Shown here in pieces: positions 53,130 through 63,629 of a DNA stretch of 64,000 nt; position 1 is the stretch's first letter; each line of letters begins with the position of its first letter. Under the pieces are notes generated by a model. It was not told the origin of the DNA. It did not search any database and saw nothing but the letters and a program-made list of their open reading frames with translations. The stretch covers positions 310,001-374,000 of the forward strand of contig NZ_JAGXCY010000002.1 in assembly GCF_018310695.1 (NCBI RefSeq), in the 5' to 3' direction. The position numbers were made by a program, and so were the translations under genes. The DNA is from Paenibacillus sp. Marseille-Q4541. GTDB taxonomy: Bacteria; Bacillota; Bacilli; Paenibacillales; Paenibacillaceae.

Positions 53130-53900
53130 TTAGGTTAACCAGCCGCCATTAGGCGAAATGATCTGACCATTAATATATCCTGACTCGGGAAGCGCCAAAA
53201 AATAGACCAAAGAAGAAATTTCATCGGGTTTGGCCAATCGACCTGCTGGAATTTCTTGCTCAAGTGACTTAATTTCCTCTTCATCAAATGTACGCATCAT
53301 ATCTGTATCAACGGCACCCGGTGCAACTGCATTCACAGTCACACCAGAGGGCGCAAGTTCCTTAGCTAGAGCTTTAGTGAAGGCATTAATGCCTCCCTTA
53401 GTCGTTGAATATAGAACTTCACAGGAAGCCCCTGAGATGCCCCAAATAGAAGAAACATTTATTATCCGTCCATACCGCTGTGAAACCATATGTGGCATAA
53501 ACATCTGTGTACAAAGGAAAGTTCCTTTCAAATTAACAGACATCACTTGATCCCATTCCTCTTCCGTTACATCGGACAAAAGACCATAGTGAGTAATACC
53601 GGCATTATTAACCAGGATATCAGGAAGCATCTGGTAGTCCTTAAGTTTTTGCGCCATACGCTCAATTTGTTCTTTACTTCTTAAATCAGCACTTACGGTC
53701 ATAATCTTGCCGCCATAGTCCATACATCGTCTTGCGACCTCATTCGCCGCTTCGTGAGAATTCATGTAATGAATAACCACGTTCATCCCAACTGCCGCAA
53801 AACGCTCTGCAATCGCAGCGCCTATTCCCCTGCTTGCACCAGTAACCAGAACCGTTGTATCGAGTATTGGCTTCATAAAGGATCCGGTTTCTCTCTCCAT
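53130..53900 (-). CDS. ymfI: SDR family reductase, YmfI-like (EF-P 5-aminopentanone reductase)
   Basis: Short-chain dehydrogenase of the YmfI type, which reduces the 5-aminopentanone group on elongation factor P in B. subtilis. NADPH motif TGASRGIGAAIAERF, NNAG, catalytic Ser in INVSSIWG and the YXXXK motif as YSTTK; C-terminal GYINGQIISPNGG. The ATG at 53900 lies 2 nt past the preceding TAA; an ATG eight codons later is also possible. A generic FabG function is the alternative, but the neighbours favour YmfI. Confidence 0.88.
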   Translation of the reverse strand: MERETGSFMKPILDTTVLVTGASRGIGAAIAERFAAVGMNVVIHYMNSHEAANEVARRCMDYGGKIMTVSADLRSKEQIERMAQKLKDYQMLPDILVNNAGITHYGLLSDVTEEEWDQVMSVNLKGTFLCTQMFMPHMVSQRYGRIINVSSIWGISGASCEVLYSTTKGGINAFTKALAKELAPSGVTVNAVAPGAVDTDMMRTFDEEEIKSLEQEIPAGRLAKPDEISSLVYFLALPESGYINGQIISPNGGWLT

Positions 53901-53902
53901 AA

Positions 53903-55183
53903 TTAAGGACTCACCACCAAAGACACCGCAAGTTGATTCCAATCAATATGTTCTCTGAGACGTCTATTAACATCCTCTAGCGTAATGGATTCATAAATTG
54001 GCAGCACTCGGAATAAATCTCCGCCGCGGAATTGATAACGGGTAAATTCATGTGCAATGCTCTCCGGAGAATTTAGCATACGCAAATATCCGCCCATTTT
54101 TTTCTTACGAGCTCGCTCGAAGTGATTCTGTTCGAATCCTTTTTGCTGAATTGCTTCCACTTCGGTACGGACACGACTTAATAAAAGCTCAGGGTCTTTC
54201 GTATCTCCCCCAACAGCGGAGAAGCTATACTGAGCAGAACTATTATATTCATGACCAAAGCCATCAGAAATTAAATCCTCATCGTATAGTTTCTGATACA
54301 ATTCCGTACTAGAACCAAACAAGAGATCCATCATAAGACGCGTTGTCAAATCCTCACGAATCATTTCTTCACCGCTAAGGCCTTTGCTTAGCTCCTTGAA
54401 TCCAAATAAACATTTCGGCAAAGAGACCGCAAGTTTTGCTTCTCTGCGTTTCTCTCCGACTTCAAGAGGTTCTTCTTCAAAGAGACGATCAATTTCCCCT
54501 TGATTCTCGTAGTTCTTTTTCGCTTGATTGTCACGAACAAGGTCCATAACTTCTTGCGGATTAACACCGCCTACAACGAAGAGAAGCATATTGCTTGGAT
54601 GATAGAAAGCGTTATAACAATCATATAGTGTTTCTTTTGTAATTGTGCTAATGGATTCAATCGTCCCGGCAATATCAATTCGTACCGGATGTTTCTGGAA
54701 CATCGCCTCGATTAGCCCGAAATATACACGCCAATCCGGGTTATCCTGATACATATTGATTTCCTGACCAATAATCCCTTTTTCTTTTTCCACATTTTGA
54801 TCTGTAAAATATGGATTTTGAACAAAATTCACAAGCGTCTCGATATTCTTGTTCACATTTTCTGTTGCCGAAAATAAATACACCGTCTGATCGAAGCTAG
54901 TAAACGCATTGGCAGAAGCTCCATTAGAAGCGAAGGTAGCAAAAATATCGCCTTCTGGCTCCTCAAACATTTTATGTTCCAAAAAGTGAGCAATCCCGTC
55001 GGGTACTTGCTGCTCATCCTTACCCTCTACTTTAAAATGATTATCTACCGATCCAAATTTAGTTGCAAAAGTGGCATAAGTTTTTTCAAACCCCGGTTTA
55101 GGAAGCACATACACGGAAAGACCGTTGTCCATCACTTCATAATACAGAGTTTCCTGCAGATGTTCATATCGTATGCTCTCCAC
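53903..55183 (-). CDS. ymfH: M16 family zinc peptidase, YmfH-like (catalytic member)
   Basis: 426 residues. The inverted zinc motif HFLEH lies near residues 66-70 (IAHFLEHKMFEEPEGD), with the downstream Glu around EKEKGIIGQEINMY near 133-146, so the active site is intact. The GTG start at 55183 follows AAGGGGG. It begins 3 nt after the stop of the YmfF-like gene. The paired M16 subunits probably form one enzyme; the substrate is unknown. Confidence 0.9.
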   Translation of the reverse strand: MESIRYEHLQETLYYEVMDNGLSVYVLPKPGFEKTYATFATKFGSVDNHFKVEGKDEQQVPDGIAHFLEHKMFEEPEGDIFATFASNGASANAFTSFDQTVYLFSATENVNKNIETLVNFVQNPYFTDQNVEKEKGIIGQEINMYQDNPDWRVYFGLIEAMFQKHPVRIDIAGTIESISTITKETLYDCYNAFYHPSNMLLFVVGGVNPQEVMDLVRDNQAKKNYENQGEIDRLFEEEPLEVGEKRREAKLAVSLPKCLFGFKELSKGLSGEEMIREDLTTRLMMDLLFGSSTELYQKLYDEDLISDGFGHEYNSSAQYSFSAVGGDTKDPELLLSRVRTEVEAIQQKGFEQNHFERARKKKMGGYLRMLNSPESIAHEFTRYQFRGGDLFRVLPIYESITLEDVNRRLREHIDWNQLAVSLVVSP

Positions 55184-55186
55184 CGG

Positions 55187-56467
55187 TCATTCCCCCTTCT
55201 GATCTCTCAAGAAATAAATGGTATCCAGCTGGAACGTTTCCGCTGCCTTCTGAACATCTTCTTTGGTCAAGGATTCAATTTGCTCCAGTAGTTCAGTTGT
55301 AGAGCGCTCTTTACCCGATAACTGGCGGTTGAAGTCATAGGAAATCATTTCAAATGCGGAATCCCCGATTTCCTTTAGCAAATTGCGAATCATGGCCTTT
55401 GTCTGATCCATCTCCAGATCCGTGATTTTGCCTGCTTTTAAATCGGATAATTGATTAGTAATAATCTCGACCGCCTGCTCATAATTAGGGATCTCAATTC
55501 CAGATTGAATTGTGCCAATACCTTTATGACCGTCATACCTAGAAGAAGCATAATAAGCAAGACTGTGTTTCTCACGAACGTTGACAAAGAGTTTGGAGTG
55601 AGGATAACCCCCTAAAATACCGTTGTACATCAAGGCAGATGCATACCGATCGTCACCATATGTAATGGATGTTCGAAGTCCCATATTAAGCTTACCCTGA
55701 TTCACATTCAGTTTCTCAACCACGGTTTGCACATCACGTTGCTGACGGTGATTTATTTCCGTTTTATATTCGAACGAAGTATCGCGATTCAGTTTAAAAT
55801 ACTTCCCTACGAGCTTTTCAACTTCTTCAAGTGTCGTATCGCCTACCACATACAGATCCATTCCCGCATTGCGAATCCATTGTTCATAGGAAGTATATAG
55901 CCCTTCTGGATTAATTGCGGGCAGGTCCTTACGTTCCCCTAGTGGATGCAATCGATAAGGTTCATCTTTGCACATTTCTTCAATGCAACGCTCTCCTGCG
56001 TAACGAATTTTATCGTTTACGATAGATTCAAGCCTTTTACGTACAGTGTCCCGCTCTGCCTGAACATAAGACGAACGAAAATGTCCATTTTCTGTAGCAG
56101 GACTCGTCACCACTTCCCCGAGAAATGCAAAGGATCGGTCAAGCAGACTGTCACTGCTCTGAACGAAGGAATCATTAATCGTATCCATACGGAACTGGAT
56201 AATTTGATGATCTCCTCTTTTGTATACGTCAAAACCGAAGCCGGCACCATACAACTCCTCTAGCTGCTCACGAAACTGAATTGTTTCTGGGTAGGATGTT
56301 GTTCCTCTGCGCAGAACGAATGGGATCAATGCTGTACTGGTTACTGTCTCTTCTTTAAGTGGAGTGCCCACATACAGAGATATGGCAAACGTCTTAAAGC
56401 GCTTGGTAGGCAGCACATGAATACGAATATGCTGATTGCTGCCGCGTTCGAATCCTGTATTAGTCAA
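55187..56467 (-). CDS. ymfF: M16 family peptidase homologue, YmfF-like (no zinc motif)
   Basis: 426 residues with the M16 fold (STALIPFVLRRGTTSYPETIQFREQLEELYGAGFGFDVYKRGD, and IGDTTLEEVEKLVGKYF-like repeat near 225). At the place of HXXEH the sequence is FVLRRG, so it cannot bind zinc in the usual way; it is presumably the non-catalytic partner of YmfH. The start is TTG, 9 nt after AAGGGG. Confidence 0.9.
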   Translation of the reverse strand: MTNTGFERGSNQHIRIHVLPTKRFKTFAISLYVGTPLKEETVTSTALIPFVLRRGTTSYPETIQFREQLEELYGAGFGFDVYKRGDHQIIQFRMDTINDSFVQSSDSLLDRSFAFLGEVVTSPATENGHFRSSYVQAERDTVRKRLESIVNDKIRYAGERCIEEMCKDEPYRLHPLGERKDLPAINPEGLYTSYEQWIRNAGMDLYVVGDTTLEEVEKLVGKYFKLNRDTSFEYKTEINHRQQRDVQTVVEKLNVNQGKLNMGLRTSITYGDDRYASALMYNGILGGYPHSKLFVNVREKHSLAYYASSRYDGHKGIGTIQSGIEIPNYEQAVEIITNQLSDLKAGKITDLEMDQTKAMIRNLLKEIGDSAFEMISYDFNRQLSGKERSTTELLEQIESLTKEDVQKAAETFQLDTIYFLRDQKGE

Positions 56468-56650
56468 GTTCCAAAACCCCTTTACGACGTCATAATTTTT
56501 TCATTAATTTTCCTAGTATGATTTCATTCTAACTCATTCAAAAGCACAGAAGCAACCGGAGGACATTCCGCCGATTGCATGTGTGCTTCTCTATTCAGAG
56601 ATGAGCCTCCCTAATTACGCTGGAGTACCTTACCCATCCCATTCTATAAC

Positions 56651-57472
56651 TTACATACAGAATATATGCTGACCAATTGTTTTCACTTGAGGACGAGTCC
56701 AGATCCATTTAGAAGTGGCTGTTTTAGGGTTAAAATAGTAGAGACATCCACCAGATGGATCCCATCCGTCCAAAGCCTGCATAACCGCTTTTCGCGCCTG
56801 CTCATTTGGTTCAAGATAAATCTGACCATCTGCTACAGCAGTAAATGCACCCGGCTGAAAAATAACCCCGGAAGGTGTATTTGGAAACTGTGGTGATTCT
56901 ACCCGGTTCAAGATGACAGCTGCTACAGCTACTTGTCCTTCAAAAGGCTCTCCGCGAGCTTCACCGTAAACGGCATTGGCCATAATTTTAAGTTCGTTTT
57001 CAGTAAGTCCCAAAGAGTTAGTGCTTCCCATATTGTTATTTCCACTGTTACCTTTGCCGCCATTACCTGAAGATGTCCCCCCGGAATTCGCTAAACCAGG
57101 ACCTGGTTCTGTCGGACGCCAATCTTTTGTTGCATTGTACAGCTTAAGTTTCGTTTTTGCCCCGACTACACCGTCTGCCGGCATACCAAACTCTGATTGA
57201 AACCATTTTACAGAGCCCAGTGTCTTAGGACCAAAATGGCTATCAATTTTCCCATAGTAGTAACCAAGATACTTTAGTCTGCCTTGCAGTTCATATACAT
57301 CCTGTCCATATGCACCAGATTTGACCGTGTTTTGGCTAAATGTCGGTACTGCTGTAGTGTCCAGCTCGATTCTTGATTCTGCCTTTTCTTCATTTGTCAT
57401 TAAAATCAGACGATATGAAGTAGCTGATATTAAAATCAAGCCGGCAAGTATCCAAAGATTGATTTTTCGCAT
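56651..57472 (-). CDS. sleB: Spore cortex-lytic enzyme SleB-like cell wall hydrolase
   Basis: 273 residues. N-terminal membrane segment or signal (NLWILAGLILISATSYRLILM), a peptidoglycan-binding domain (SGAYGQDVYELQGRLKYLGYYYGKIDSHFGPKTLGSVKWFQSEFG near 51-95), a Gly/Asn-rich linker, and a Hydrolase_2 domain (NAVYGEARGEPFEGQVAVAAVILNRV near 166-191, with the conserved Glu). Such enzymes cut cortex peptidoglycan at germination. It is not next to ypeB, so a different wall role is possible. Confidence 0.87.
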   Translation of the reverse strand: MRKINLWILAGLILISATSYRLILMTNEEKAESRIELDTTAVPTFSQNTVKSGAYGQDVYELQGRLKYLGYYYGKIDSHFGPKTLGSVKWFQSEFGMPADGVVGAKTKLKLYNATKDWRPTEPGPGLANSGGTSSGNGGKGNSGNNNMGSTNSLGLTENELKIMANAVYGEARGEPFEGQVAVAAVILNRVESPQFPNTPSGVIFQPGAFTAVADGQIYLEPNEQARKAVMQALDGWDPSGGCLYYFNPKTATSKWIWTRPQVKTIGQHIFCM

Positions 57473-57603
57473 GTGTAGAATCTACCTTTCTTTAATGTTC
57501 TCTTGTTGGCTACATTTATTATGTTTAGCAGTTATTGTTCCTATGCACTTTCAGCCATATATGAAAACATGTAAAAGGATGGAAATGAAATCAAGGCATA
57601 CAA

Positions 57604-57638
57604 AAAAGGAGCCCTCCATGTTGAGAGGAACTCCTTTT
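57604..57638 (-). terminator. Terminator of ftsK
   Basis: AAAAGGAG pairs with CTCCTTTT, with an inner CCTC/GAGG stem; on the minus strand TTTTTTG follows. Confidence 0.82.
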
Positions 57639-57644
57639 AAAAAA

Positions 57645-60278
57645 CTAAGAACTTATTTTGTTAGCTTGAAATTGTTCCATAGAGATAAGAACCTCTCTTG
57701 GCTTACTGCCCTCGTAAGGACCAATCACTCCTCTAGCTTCCATGGAGTCAATCAGTCTTGCTGCACGAGTATACCCCACTCTCATACGCCGCTGAAGAAG
57801 GGATACTGAAGCCTGCTTCGCTTCTATGATAATCTGAACAGCTTGGTCATACAGCTCATCTTGAACCTCTTCCGTCTGCTGTAGGGAGTCATCAATTTCA
57901 GGTACAAGAGACTCATCATACTCCGCCTCCGCCTGATCACGAACGTAACTCACAATATTTTCAACTTCTTGATCACTCATAAACGCACCTTGTACACGTA
58001 CAGGTTTGGAAGAACCTACCGGCATAAAGAGCATATCGCCTCGGCCAAGTAATTTTTCCGCTCCACCCATATCCAGTATCGTTCGGGAGTCCACCTGTGA
58101 GGATACACCAAAAGCAATACGAGATGGTATGTTCGCTTTAATTACACCTGTAATTACGTCAACAGAAGGTCTTTGCGTTGCGATGATGAGATGAATGCCA
58201 GCTGCACGAGCCATCTGAGCAAGTCTTGCAATCGCATCTTCTACATCATTCGCTGCTACCATCATGAGGTCAGCAAGCTCATCGACGATAACTACAATAT
58301 AAGGTAGTACCGCTGCTGGATTATCTTTCATTAGGTTGTTATAACCTTCCACATTTCGAGTTCCGGACTTCGAGAAAAGCTCATACCGCTTCTCCATCTC
58401 GACTACAATTTTCTTAAGAGCGAGCGAAGCTCGTTTAGGATCGGTCACAACAGGTGCCAACAAATGAGGTATTCCATTGTACACATTGAGCTCAACCATT
58501 TTCGGATCGACCATCAGGAATTTTACTTCATCCGGTTTGGCTTTATACAAAATGCTGGTAATGATCCCGTTAATACATACAGATTTACCTGAACCTGTTG
58601 CTCCAGCTACAAGTAAATGGGGCATTTTTGCCAAGTTACCTACGATCGTCTGACCGGAAATATCCCGGCCAAATGCAATCGAAAGCTTAGATTCGGCTTC
58701 CTGAAAAATAGTTGTTTCCATAACTTCACGCATGGTAACGACAGAAACTTCGCCGTTAGGCACTTCAATCCCAATTGCTGATTTACCAGGAATCGGTGCT
58801 TCCATACGAATATCTTTAGCAGCAAGCGCAAGTGCTATATCATCCGTTAGACTCACGACCCTACTCACCTTCACGCCAATATCAGGCTGAATTTCGTATC
58901 TGGTTACAGCTGGACCACGGACCACTTCAAGTACTTTGGCACGAACTCCAAAGCTCTCAAGTGTAGCCTCTAGTTTGCGGGCAGTTTGTTTATAATCGTT
59001 CTGGTCTCCACCCTTACCACCGTTGCTAGGTCTTGAAAGCAACTTGAATGGCGGGAGCTTATAAGGTTTAGGTGGGGGAACTGGTATGGATTGTTGAATA
59101 TCTTCCTCATTTACTTCCGCACCAGATTCGCCACCTTGAAGTTGATCTTCGGACCCCTCAGCTGCCATTGTTTCAGGTGAAGAAATCTCAGAAGAGTTTG
59201 AAGCTAGAACCTGATTTTCATCTGCATGAAAAGCTTCATCTAGATCATCTTCATCCACCGTATGTTCACTCCGCACATTTTCGAAAAAGTCTCGAATAAT
59301 TGGTGCCGAGCTTGCTCCGCCTCCCGCTTTAACTCCCGTTTCTTTTGGTGAAGAATGATGAGGTTCGGGAATATCTTCTGCCCACGGTAGATTGATATCT
59401 GTAGATGGTGCACCATAAAGCACACCTTGTCCATCCTCTTGATCTTCGTCCTCTACAGTACCTTCACGTTCTTTCGATTTGGCATTTCCAAACAATTGAA
59501 AGAATAAAGGTGCTTTGCGTTTCGGAAGATCATGAGAAAACTCCTCATCAGCATCCTCTTCATCATGAACCGGAATTACCTTAGGCTTATGTTTGACTTG
59601 ATTTTTAGCTCCGGATTTACGAGCAGTTCCTGATTTAGAGGAGGATTTCCACCTCGAGATGAGCGCACTTCCTGAACGAAGCACGCGTGTTCTAAATATT
59701 CGAATTAAGTCTACATAAGATAAACCCGTAATCAACATAAAGCTGATAAAGAACATGACAATCATCATTAGATTTGCACCCATATTGCCAAATAACCATA
59801 ACAATACGGCATATTCTGCAGCCCCGACATACCCTCCACTAATATCTCGACCTAACATGGAGGCATTCGTCGTTTCGTCCGGTCTAAGCAGTTCCGTTTG
59901 TAGATCAATATGTATCTGATTCATCACTTCGGATGCATTTAACAGATTCATTGGTCCGAGCTTCTGTTCCATAGCTGAAATCGTGCTCATTAAGGTCAAG
60001 GCTAGTACTAGTAATAACAGTCCGCTTTTTCTAAGATTCCAGCCTGAAGGCCATTTACGATGGATCATAACCATCAGGCCATAAAATATCCCTATGAGCG
60101 GGATTACAAAATAAAACTTGCCCAGTAATAGTCCAAACATTTTGGATAAGGAGCGTCCAACCGTGGCCTCACCTGAGAGGGCAATAACAGATAAGGTAAT
60201 CAAAATGATTCCATATATCTCATATTTAAGAACCCCGCCAAGGGTTGATTTTCTTTTCTTTTTCTTCTTTCTGGCCAA
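57645..60278 (-). CDS. ftsK: DNA translocase FtsK/SpoIIIE
   Basis: Pumps DNA through the division or sporulation septum. 877 residues: four membrane helices in the first 200, a long charged linker (about 200-430), the alpha/beta motor with Walker A GATGSGKS near 556-563 and Walker [17 protein letters not shown], and a C-terminal gamma winged helix ([28 protein letters not shown]) that reads KOPS/SRS-type sequences. The start is TTG, 7 nt after GGAGGTGA. Neighbours match spoIIIE of B. subtilis. Confidence 0.94.
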   Translation of the reverse strand: MARKKKKKRKSTLGGVLKYEIYGIILITLSVIALSGEATVGRSLSKMFGLLLGKFYFVIPLIGIFYGLMVMIHRKWPSGWNLRKSGLLLLVLALTLMSTISAMEQKLGPMNLLNASEVMNQIHIDLQTELLRPDETTNASMLGRDISGGYVGAAEYAVLLWLFGNMGANLMMIVMFFISFMLITGLSYVDLIRIFRTRVLRSGSALISRWKSSSKSGTARKSGAKNQVKHKPKVIPVHDEEDADEEFSHDLPKRKAPLFFQLFGNAKSKEREGTVEDEDQEDGQGVLYGAPSTDINLPWAEDIPEPHHSSPKETGVKAGGGASSAPIIRDFFENVRSEHTVDEDDLDEAFHADENQVLASNSSEISSPETMAAEGSEDQLQGGESGAEVNEEDIQQSIPVPPPKPYKLPPFKLLSRPSNGGKGGDQNDYKQTARKLEATLESFGVRAKVLEVVRGPAVTRYEIQPDIGVKVSRVVSLTDDIALALAAKDIRMEAPIPGKSAIGIEVPNGEVSVVTMREVMETTIFQEAESKLSIAFGRDISGQTIVGNLAKMPHLLVAGATGSGKSVCINGIITSILYKAKPDEVKFLMVDPKMVELNVYNGIPHLLAPVVTDPKRASLALKKIVVEMEKRYELFSKSGTRNVEGYNNLMKDNPAAVLPYIVVIVDELADLMMVAANDVEDAIARLAQMARAAGIHLIIATQRPSVDVITGVIKANIPSRIAFGVSSQVDSRTILDMGGAEKLLGRGDMLFMPVGSSKPVRVQGAFMSDQEVENIVSYVRDQAEAEYDESLVPEIDDSLQQTEEVQDELYDQAVQIIIEAKQASVSLLQRRMRVGYTRAARLIDSMEARGVIGPYEGSKPREVLISMEQFQANKISS

Positions 60279-60356
60279 AAAAGGTCACCTCCAGAAGAAT
60301 ATTATACCATAAGTAACACATCAGCACATATGTTCTTTTCCGACTGTTTTTCAAGG

Positions 60357-60590
60357 TTATTCCTGATGAACCTGCCCTGTGTAAAGTGGAATTTCTCTCC
60401 CTGGGGAATATACAGGATCAAGATAGTCATATAACCCTCCGTGCAGCATTCTCACGATAATTCCTGTTTTTTCATCCTTGGGCATCACTTGCAGTAAACG
60501 CCCTCCAACATTCATTTCCATAAGGGGTGACTGTTCTTTCCACATTCCATCCCATAACTGCTCCATAGGCATTACTGTGTACATAGTCAT
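60357..60590 (-). CDS. YlzJ-like protein
   Basis: 77 residues ([19 protein letters not shown] at the start, [18 protein letters not shown] near 47-64). Function unknown. Its ATG overlaps the tepA stop (ATGA), so it is translated with tepA. It lies between tepA and ftsK, as ylzJ does in B. subtilis. Confidence 0.87.
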   Translation of the reverse strand: MTMYTVMPMEQLWDGMWKEQSPLMEMNVGGRLLQVMPKDEKTGIIVRMLHGGLYDYLDPVYSPGREIPLYTGQVHQE

Positions 60591-61357
60591 TGAGTTAACC
60601 CTTTCGTCTGAGCCATCTCTTTATTCGATTGAATTCGCCGATTCAGTTCTGTTATTGCATCTCCAATACCTCCGACCGCATCCATAAGCCCATATTCAAC
60701 TGCATCTGAGCCAGCAACTGCTGTTCCAATATCACGATTAAGTTCCCCTGTCTTAAACATTAATTGCTTGAATTGTTCCTCTGTTATACGAGAGTGGGAA
60801 GTCACGAAACGTACCACTCTTTCTTGCATCTTTTCCATGTATTCAAACGTCTGGGGTACTCCAATAAATAATCCATTCATACGGATGGGATGAATGGTCA
60901 TCGTGGCACTTTCGGCAATGATAGAATAACTGCTGCTTACTGCAATAGGAACACCAATACTATGCCCTCCCCCAATAACAACGGTCACTGTCGGTTTTGT
61001 CATTGAAGCAATCATCTCTGCAATTGCGAGACCTGCTTCTACATCTCCTCCTACCGTATTAAGAATAATGAGAATGCCCTCAATGCGTGGGTTTTGTTCT
61101 GCTGCCACAAGCTGAGGAATCAAATGTTCATATTTCGTTGTTTTATTTTGTGGAGGCAAGATGAGATGCCCTTCTATCTGGCCAATAATGGTCATACAGA
61201 AAATATTGGATTCTGCTGGAGGAACAGCAACTGCGGTCTGACCCAATTCTTGAATCGTATTTACAACTGGGTTAATCTTGATTTCCTCCTGTGGGATTAT
61301 GGGAGTTTCATTATTAGTTTTTACCTCTTTTGTTTTCTCAGCTTCTTCATATTTCAT
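60587..61357 (-). CDS. tepA: ClpP-class peptidase TepA (YmfB)
   Basis: Translocation-enhancing peptidase family, serine protease fold of ClpP. 256 residues: a variable N-terminal 50, then [21 protein letters not shown] near 98-118, [18 protein letters not shown] with the candidate nucleophile Ser near 133, and [25 protein letters not shown] with the His near 152. Known from B. subtilis to affect secretion and to degrade spore SASPs. Follows rnjB after a terminator. Confidence 0.9.
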   Translation of the reverse strand: MKYEEAEKTKEVKTNNETPIIPQEEIKINPVVNTIQELGQTAVAVPPAESNIFCMTIIGQIEGHLILPPQNKTTKYEHLIPQLVAAEQNPRIEGILIILNTVGGDVEAGLAIAEMIASMTKPTVTVVIGGGHSIGVPIAVSSSYSIIAESATMTIHPIRMNGLFIGVPQTFEYMEKMQERVVRFVTSHSRITEEQFKQLMFKTGELNRDIGTAVAGSDAVEYGLMDAVGGIGDAITELNRRIQSNKEMAQTKGLTQ

Positions 61358-61453
61358 TAGTAAACACGCCCTTTTCTGCCAATGTTATACTTCATCTCAC
61401 ATTTGTTTAGTATGGCAGTTAAGGCTCCCATTTTATGCAAATAACACAAAAAA

Positions 61454-61506
61454 GCCTCTTCATTCCAACAGGGAACCGTCCAATATTACCTGTTGGTTGA
61501 AGAGGC
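61454..61506 (-). terminator. Terminator of rnjB
   Basis: GCCTCTTC and CCAACAGG pair with CCTGTTGG and GAAGAGGC, followed on the minus strand by six T. Confidence 0.88.
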
Positions 61507-61556
61507 GACTGTGTGCCTTCTTGTTAAGCTTTTCTAATCTGAATGTGATAACAGTG

Positions 61557-63236
61557 TTACACTTCCATAATGATTGGCAAAATCATTGGTCTACGACGAG
61601 TTTGTTCATATAGGAAACGACCCAGAGAGTCTTTCACATTCGTTTTGAGTGAAGCCCATTCATTAACATTCTCACTCATTAACTTCTGAAGTGTACTTGT
61701 CACAATTCGGTTTGCTTCATCAAGGAGTCCTTCAGATTCACGCACATAAACGAATCCTCTTGAAATGATATCAGGACCGGACACGATTTTTCCATCCTGT
61801 TTGCTGAGTGTAACTACGACAACAAGGATTCCATCCTGAGACAAAAGTTTGCGATCACGTAGAACGATGTTACCTACATCACCTACGCCGAGACCGTCAA
61901 TCAATACATTACCGGAAGAAACTTTGCCTGCTTTACGAGCAGATCCACCTTGAATCTCAACAACTTCGCCGATATCTGTAATAAAGATATTTTCAGGTTC
62001 TACGCCAACTGCTTCACCAAGTAAAGCATGACGACGTTGCATCCGGAACTCACCATGAATCGGAATAAAGTATTTCGGTTTCATGAGGTTAAGCATAAGT
62101 TTGAGTTCTTCCTGACTTCCGTGACCTGAAACGTGGACTCCGGAGTTTGCACCACTATAATGAACCTCAGCACCAAGGCGGAAGAGCTCATCAATTGTGC
62201 GACCTACATATTTTTCATTACCAGGAACAGGTGTAGCTGCAATAATAACGGTGTCACCTGGTAAAATATCCACTTTGCGATGAGTAGAGCGTGCCATGCG
62301 TGTAAGGGCTGACATTGGCTCGCCTTGCGAACCTGTGCAAAGAATGACGACACGATCTGCTGCCATTTTGCCCACTTCTTCTGGCTCAATGATCATTCCA
62401 TCCGGAATTTCAAGGTAGCCTAGATCAGAAGCAATATTCACAACATTTACCATGCTTCTTCCGATAACAGCAACTTTACGTCCTGTAACTTCTGCAGCAT
62501 TGATAACTTGTTGTACACGGTGAACGTTAGAAGCGAAAGTAGCTACGACTACTCGTTGGCTAGCTTTACGGAAAATATCTTCGAGAACAATACCCACATT
62601 CTTCTCAGAAGGAGTGAATCCAGGTTTCTCTGCGTTCGTACTATCGGACAGCAAAGCAAGTACACCTTTGCTTCCAATTTCAGCCATACGCTGAAGATCT
62701 GCAAATTGACCATTGACTGGTGTGTGATCAAACTTGAAGTCTCCTGTATGCACAACCATACCTTCAGGTGTTTGAATACATACACCTACAGAGTCTGGAA
62801 TACTGTGATTTGTTCTGAAGAATGAAACGGAGAGGTTGTTACCAAGCTCGATTTCGGAATCTTCGTTAATTAGAATACGTTTCGTTTCACCAAGTAAATT
62901 GGCTTCTTTTAATTTGTTCTCTACTAGGCCTAATGTTAGCTTCGTTCCGTAAACAGGAACATTCAGGTGTTTGAGAACGTAAGGCAAACCGCCGATGTGA
63001 TCTTCATGACCGTGTGTCAGCACGATCCCTCTTACCTTGTCACGATTTTCGGTAAGATAAGAAATATCTGGAATGACAATATCAATGCCGAGCATATCCT
63101 CTTCTGGAAACTTAAGTCCCGCATCTACGACTACAATGTCATTACCGTACTGAACAACATACATGTTTTTACCGATTTCACCGACGCCGCCCAAAGCGAA
63201 AATCATCAATTTATCGTTATTATTTTTCTTAGACAA
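61557..63236 (-). CDS. rnjB: Ribonuclease J (RNase J2-type position)
   Basis: Metallo-beta-lactamase/beta-CASP RNase with endo- and 5' exonuclease action. 559 residues: GGVGEIGKNMYVV near 16-28, metal motif THGHEDHIGG near 74-83, beta-CASP STNAEKPGFTPSE and CTGSQGEPMSAL, then HVSGHGSQEELKLML near 365 and a C-terminal domain. The start is TTG, 11 nt after AGGAGG. The symbol follows synteny with B. subtilis (dapA-rnjB-tepA); sequence alone does not separate J1 from J2. The HGHEDH motif is intact, unlike some J2 proteins. Confidence 0.9.
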   Translation of the reverse strand: MSKKNNNDKLMIFALGGVGEIGKNMYVVQYGNDIVVVDAGLKFPEEDMLGIDIVIPDISYLTENRDKVRGIVLTHGHEDHIGGLPYVLKHLNVPVYGTKLTLGLVENKLKEANLLGETKRILINEDSEIELGNNLSVSFFRTNHSIPDSVGVCIQTPEGMVVHTGDFKFDHTPVNGQFADLQRMAEIGSKGVLALLSDSTNAEKPGFTPSEKNVGIVLEDIFRKASQRVVVATFASNVHRVQQVINAAEVTGRKVAVIGRSMVNVVNIASDLGYLEIPDGMIIEPEEVGKMAADRVVILCTGSQGEPMSALTRMARSTHRKVDILPGDTVIIAATPVPGNEKYVGRTIDELFRLGAEVHYSGANSGVHVSGHGSQEELKLMLNLMKPKYFIPIHGEFRMQRRHALLGEAVGVEPENIFITDIGEVVEIQGGSARKAGKVSSGNVLIDGLGVGDVGNIVLRDRKLLSQDGILVVVVTLSKQDGKIVSGPDIISRGFVYVRESEGLLDEANRIVTSTLQKLMSENVNEWASLKTNVKDSLGRFLYEQTRRRPMILPIIMEV

Positions 63237-63397
63237 ATGAATCTGAACCTCCTATGGTAGTTGGACGTCGTACCTTATAATAGTTAATATTTGTTATTAT
63301 TATTTAAGAAACTTACAGCTTCTCAGCCGAAGTCCCTGCACACTTATCATTAATTAAACATTTTTCAAAAATATACCGCACCCAGTCACTTGACATC

Positions 63398-63427
63398 ATT
63401 ATACATGATTAAAAAGTGAAAAAACAA
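63398..63427 (-). promoter_or_regulatory. Candidate promoter of rnjB
   Basis: TTGTTT (63427-63422), 18-nt spacer, TATAAT (63403-63398), minus strand. The leader would be about 155 nt. The rest of 63237-63629 holds the inverted repeat and terminator listed separately and no gene that I can see. Confidence 0.5.
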
Positions 63428-63436
63428 GTCAGGCGT

Positions 63437-63490
63437 GCATTGTAAGCTGTAGTTTTCCCATTTTGACTTAAAACAATCAAATTACAATGC
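63437..63490. repeat. Inverted repeat upstream of the rnjB promoter
   Basis: GCATTGTAA (63437-63445) and TTACAATGC (63482-63490), perfect 9-nt arms, flanked further out by AGTCAGG and CCTGATT, which nearly pair too. Could be an operator or a weak RNA hairpin after the dapA terminator. Confidence 0.45.
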
Positions 63491-63571
63491 AGAAAACAAC
63501 CTGATTTCACTTCTATTTAAAGGGAATTGTTTCTAATTATGTGGAGACCAAGAAACTCTAAATATAAAGAA

Positions 63572-63607
63572 AAATCCTCGAAGCTCTAACCAAGAGTTCG
63601 AGGATTT
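63572..63607 (-). terminator. Terminator of dapA
   Basis: AAATCCTCGAA-CTCT and AGAG-TTCGAGGATTT arms, loop of about 6 nt, with T tract on the minus strand. It lies 23 nt past the stop. Confidence 0.88.
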
Positions 63608-63629
63608 CAATCTTATTTGATGAGGTAGG

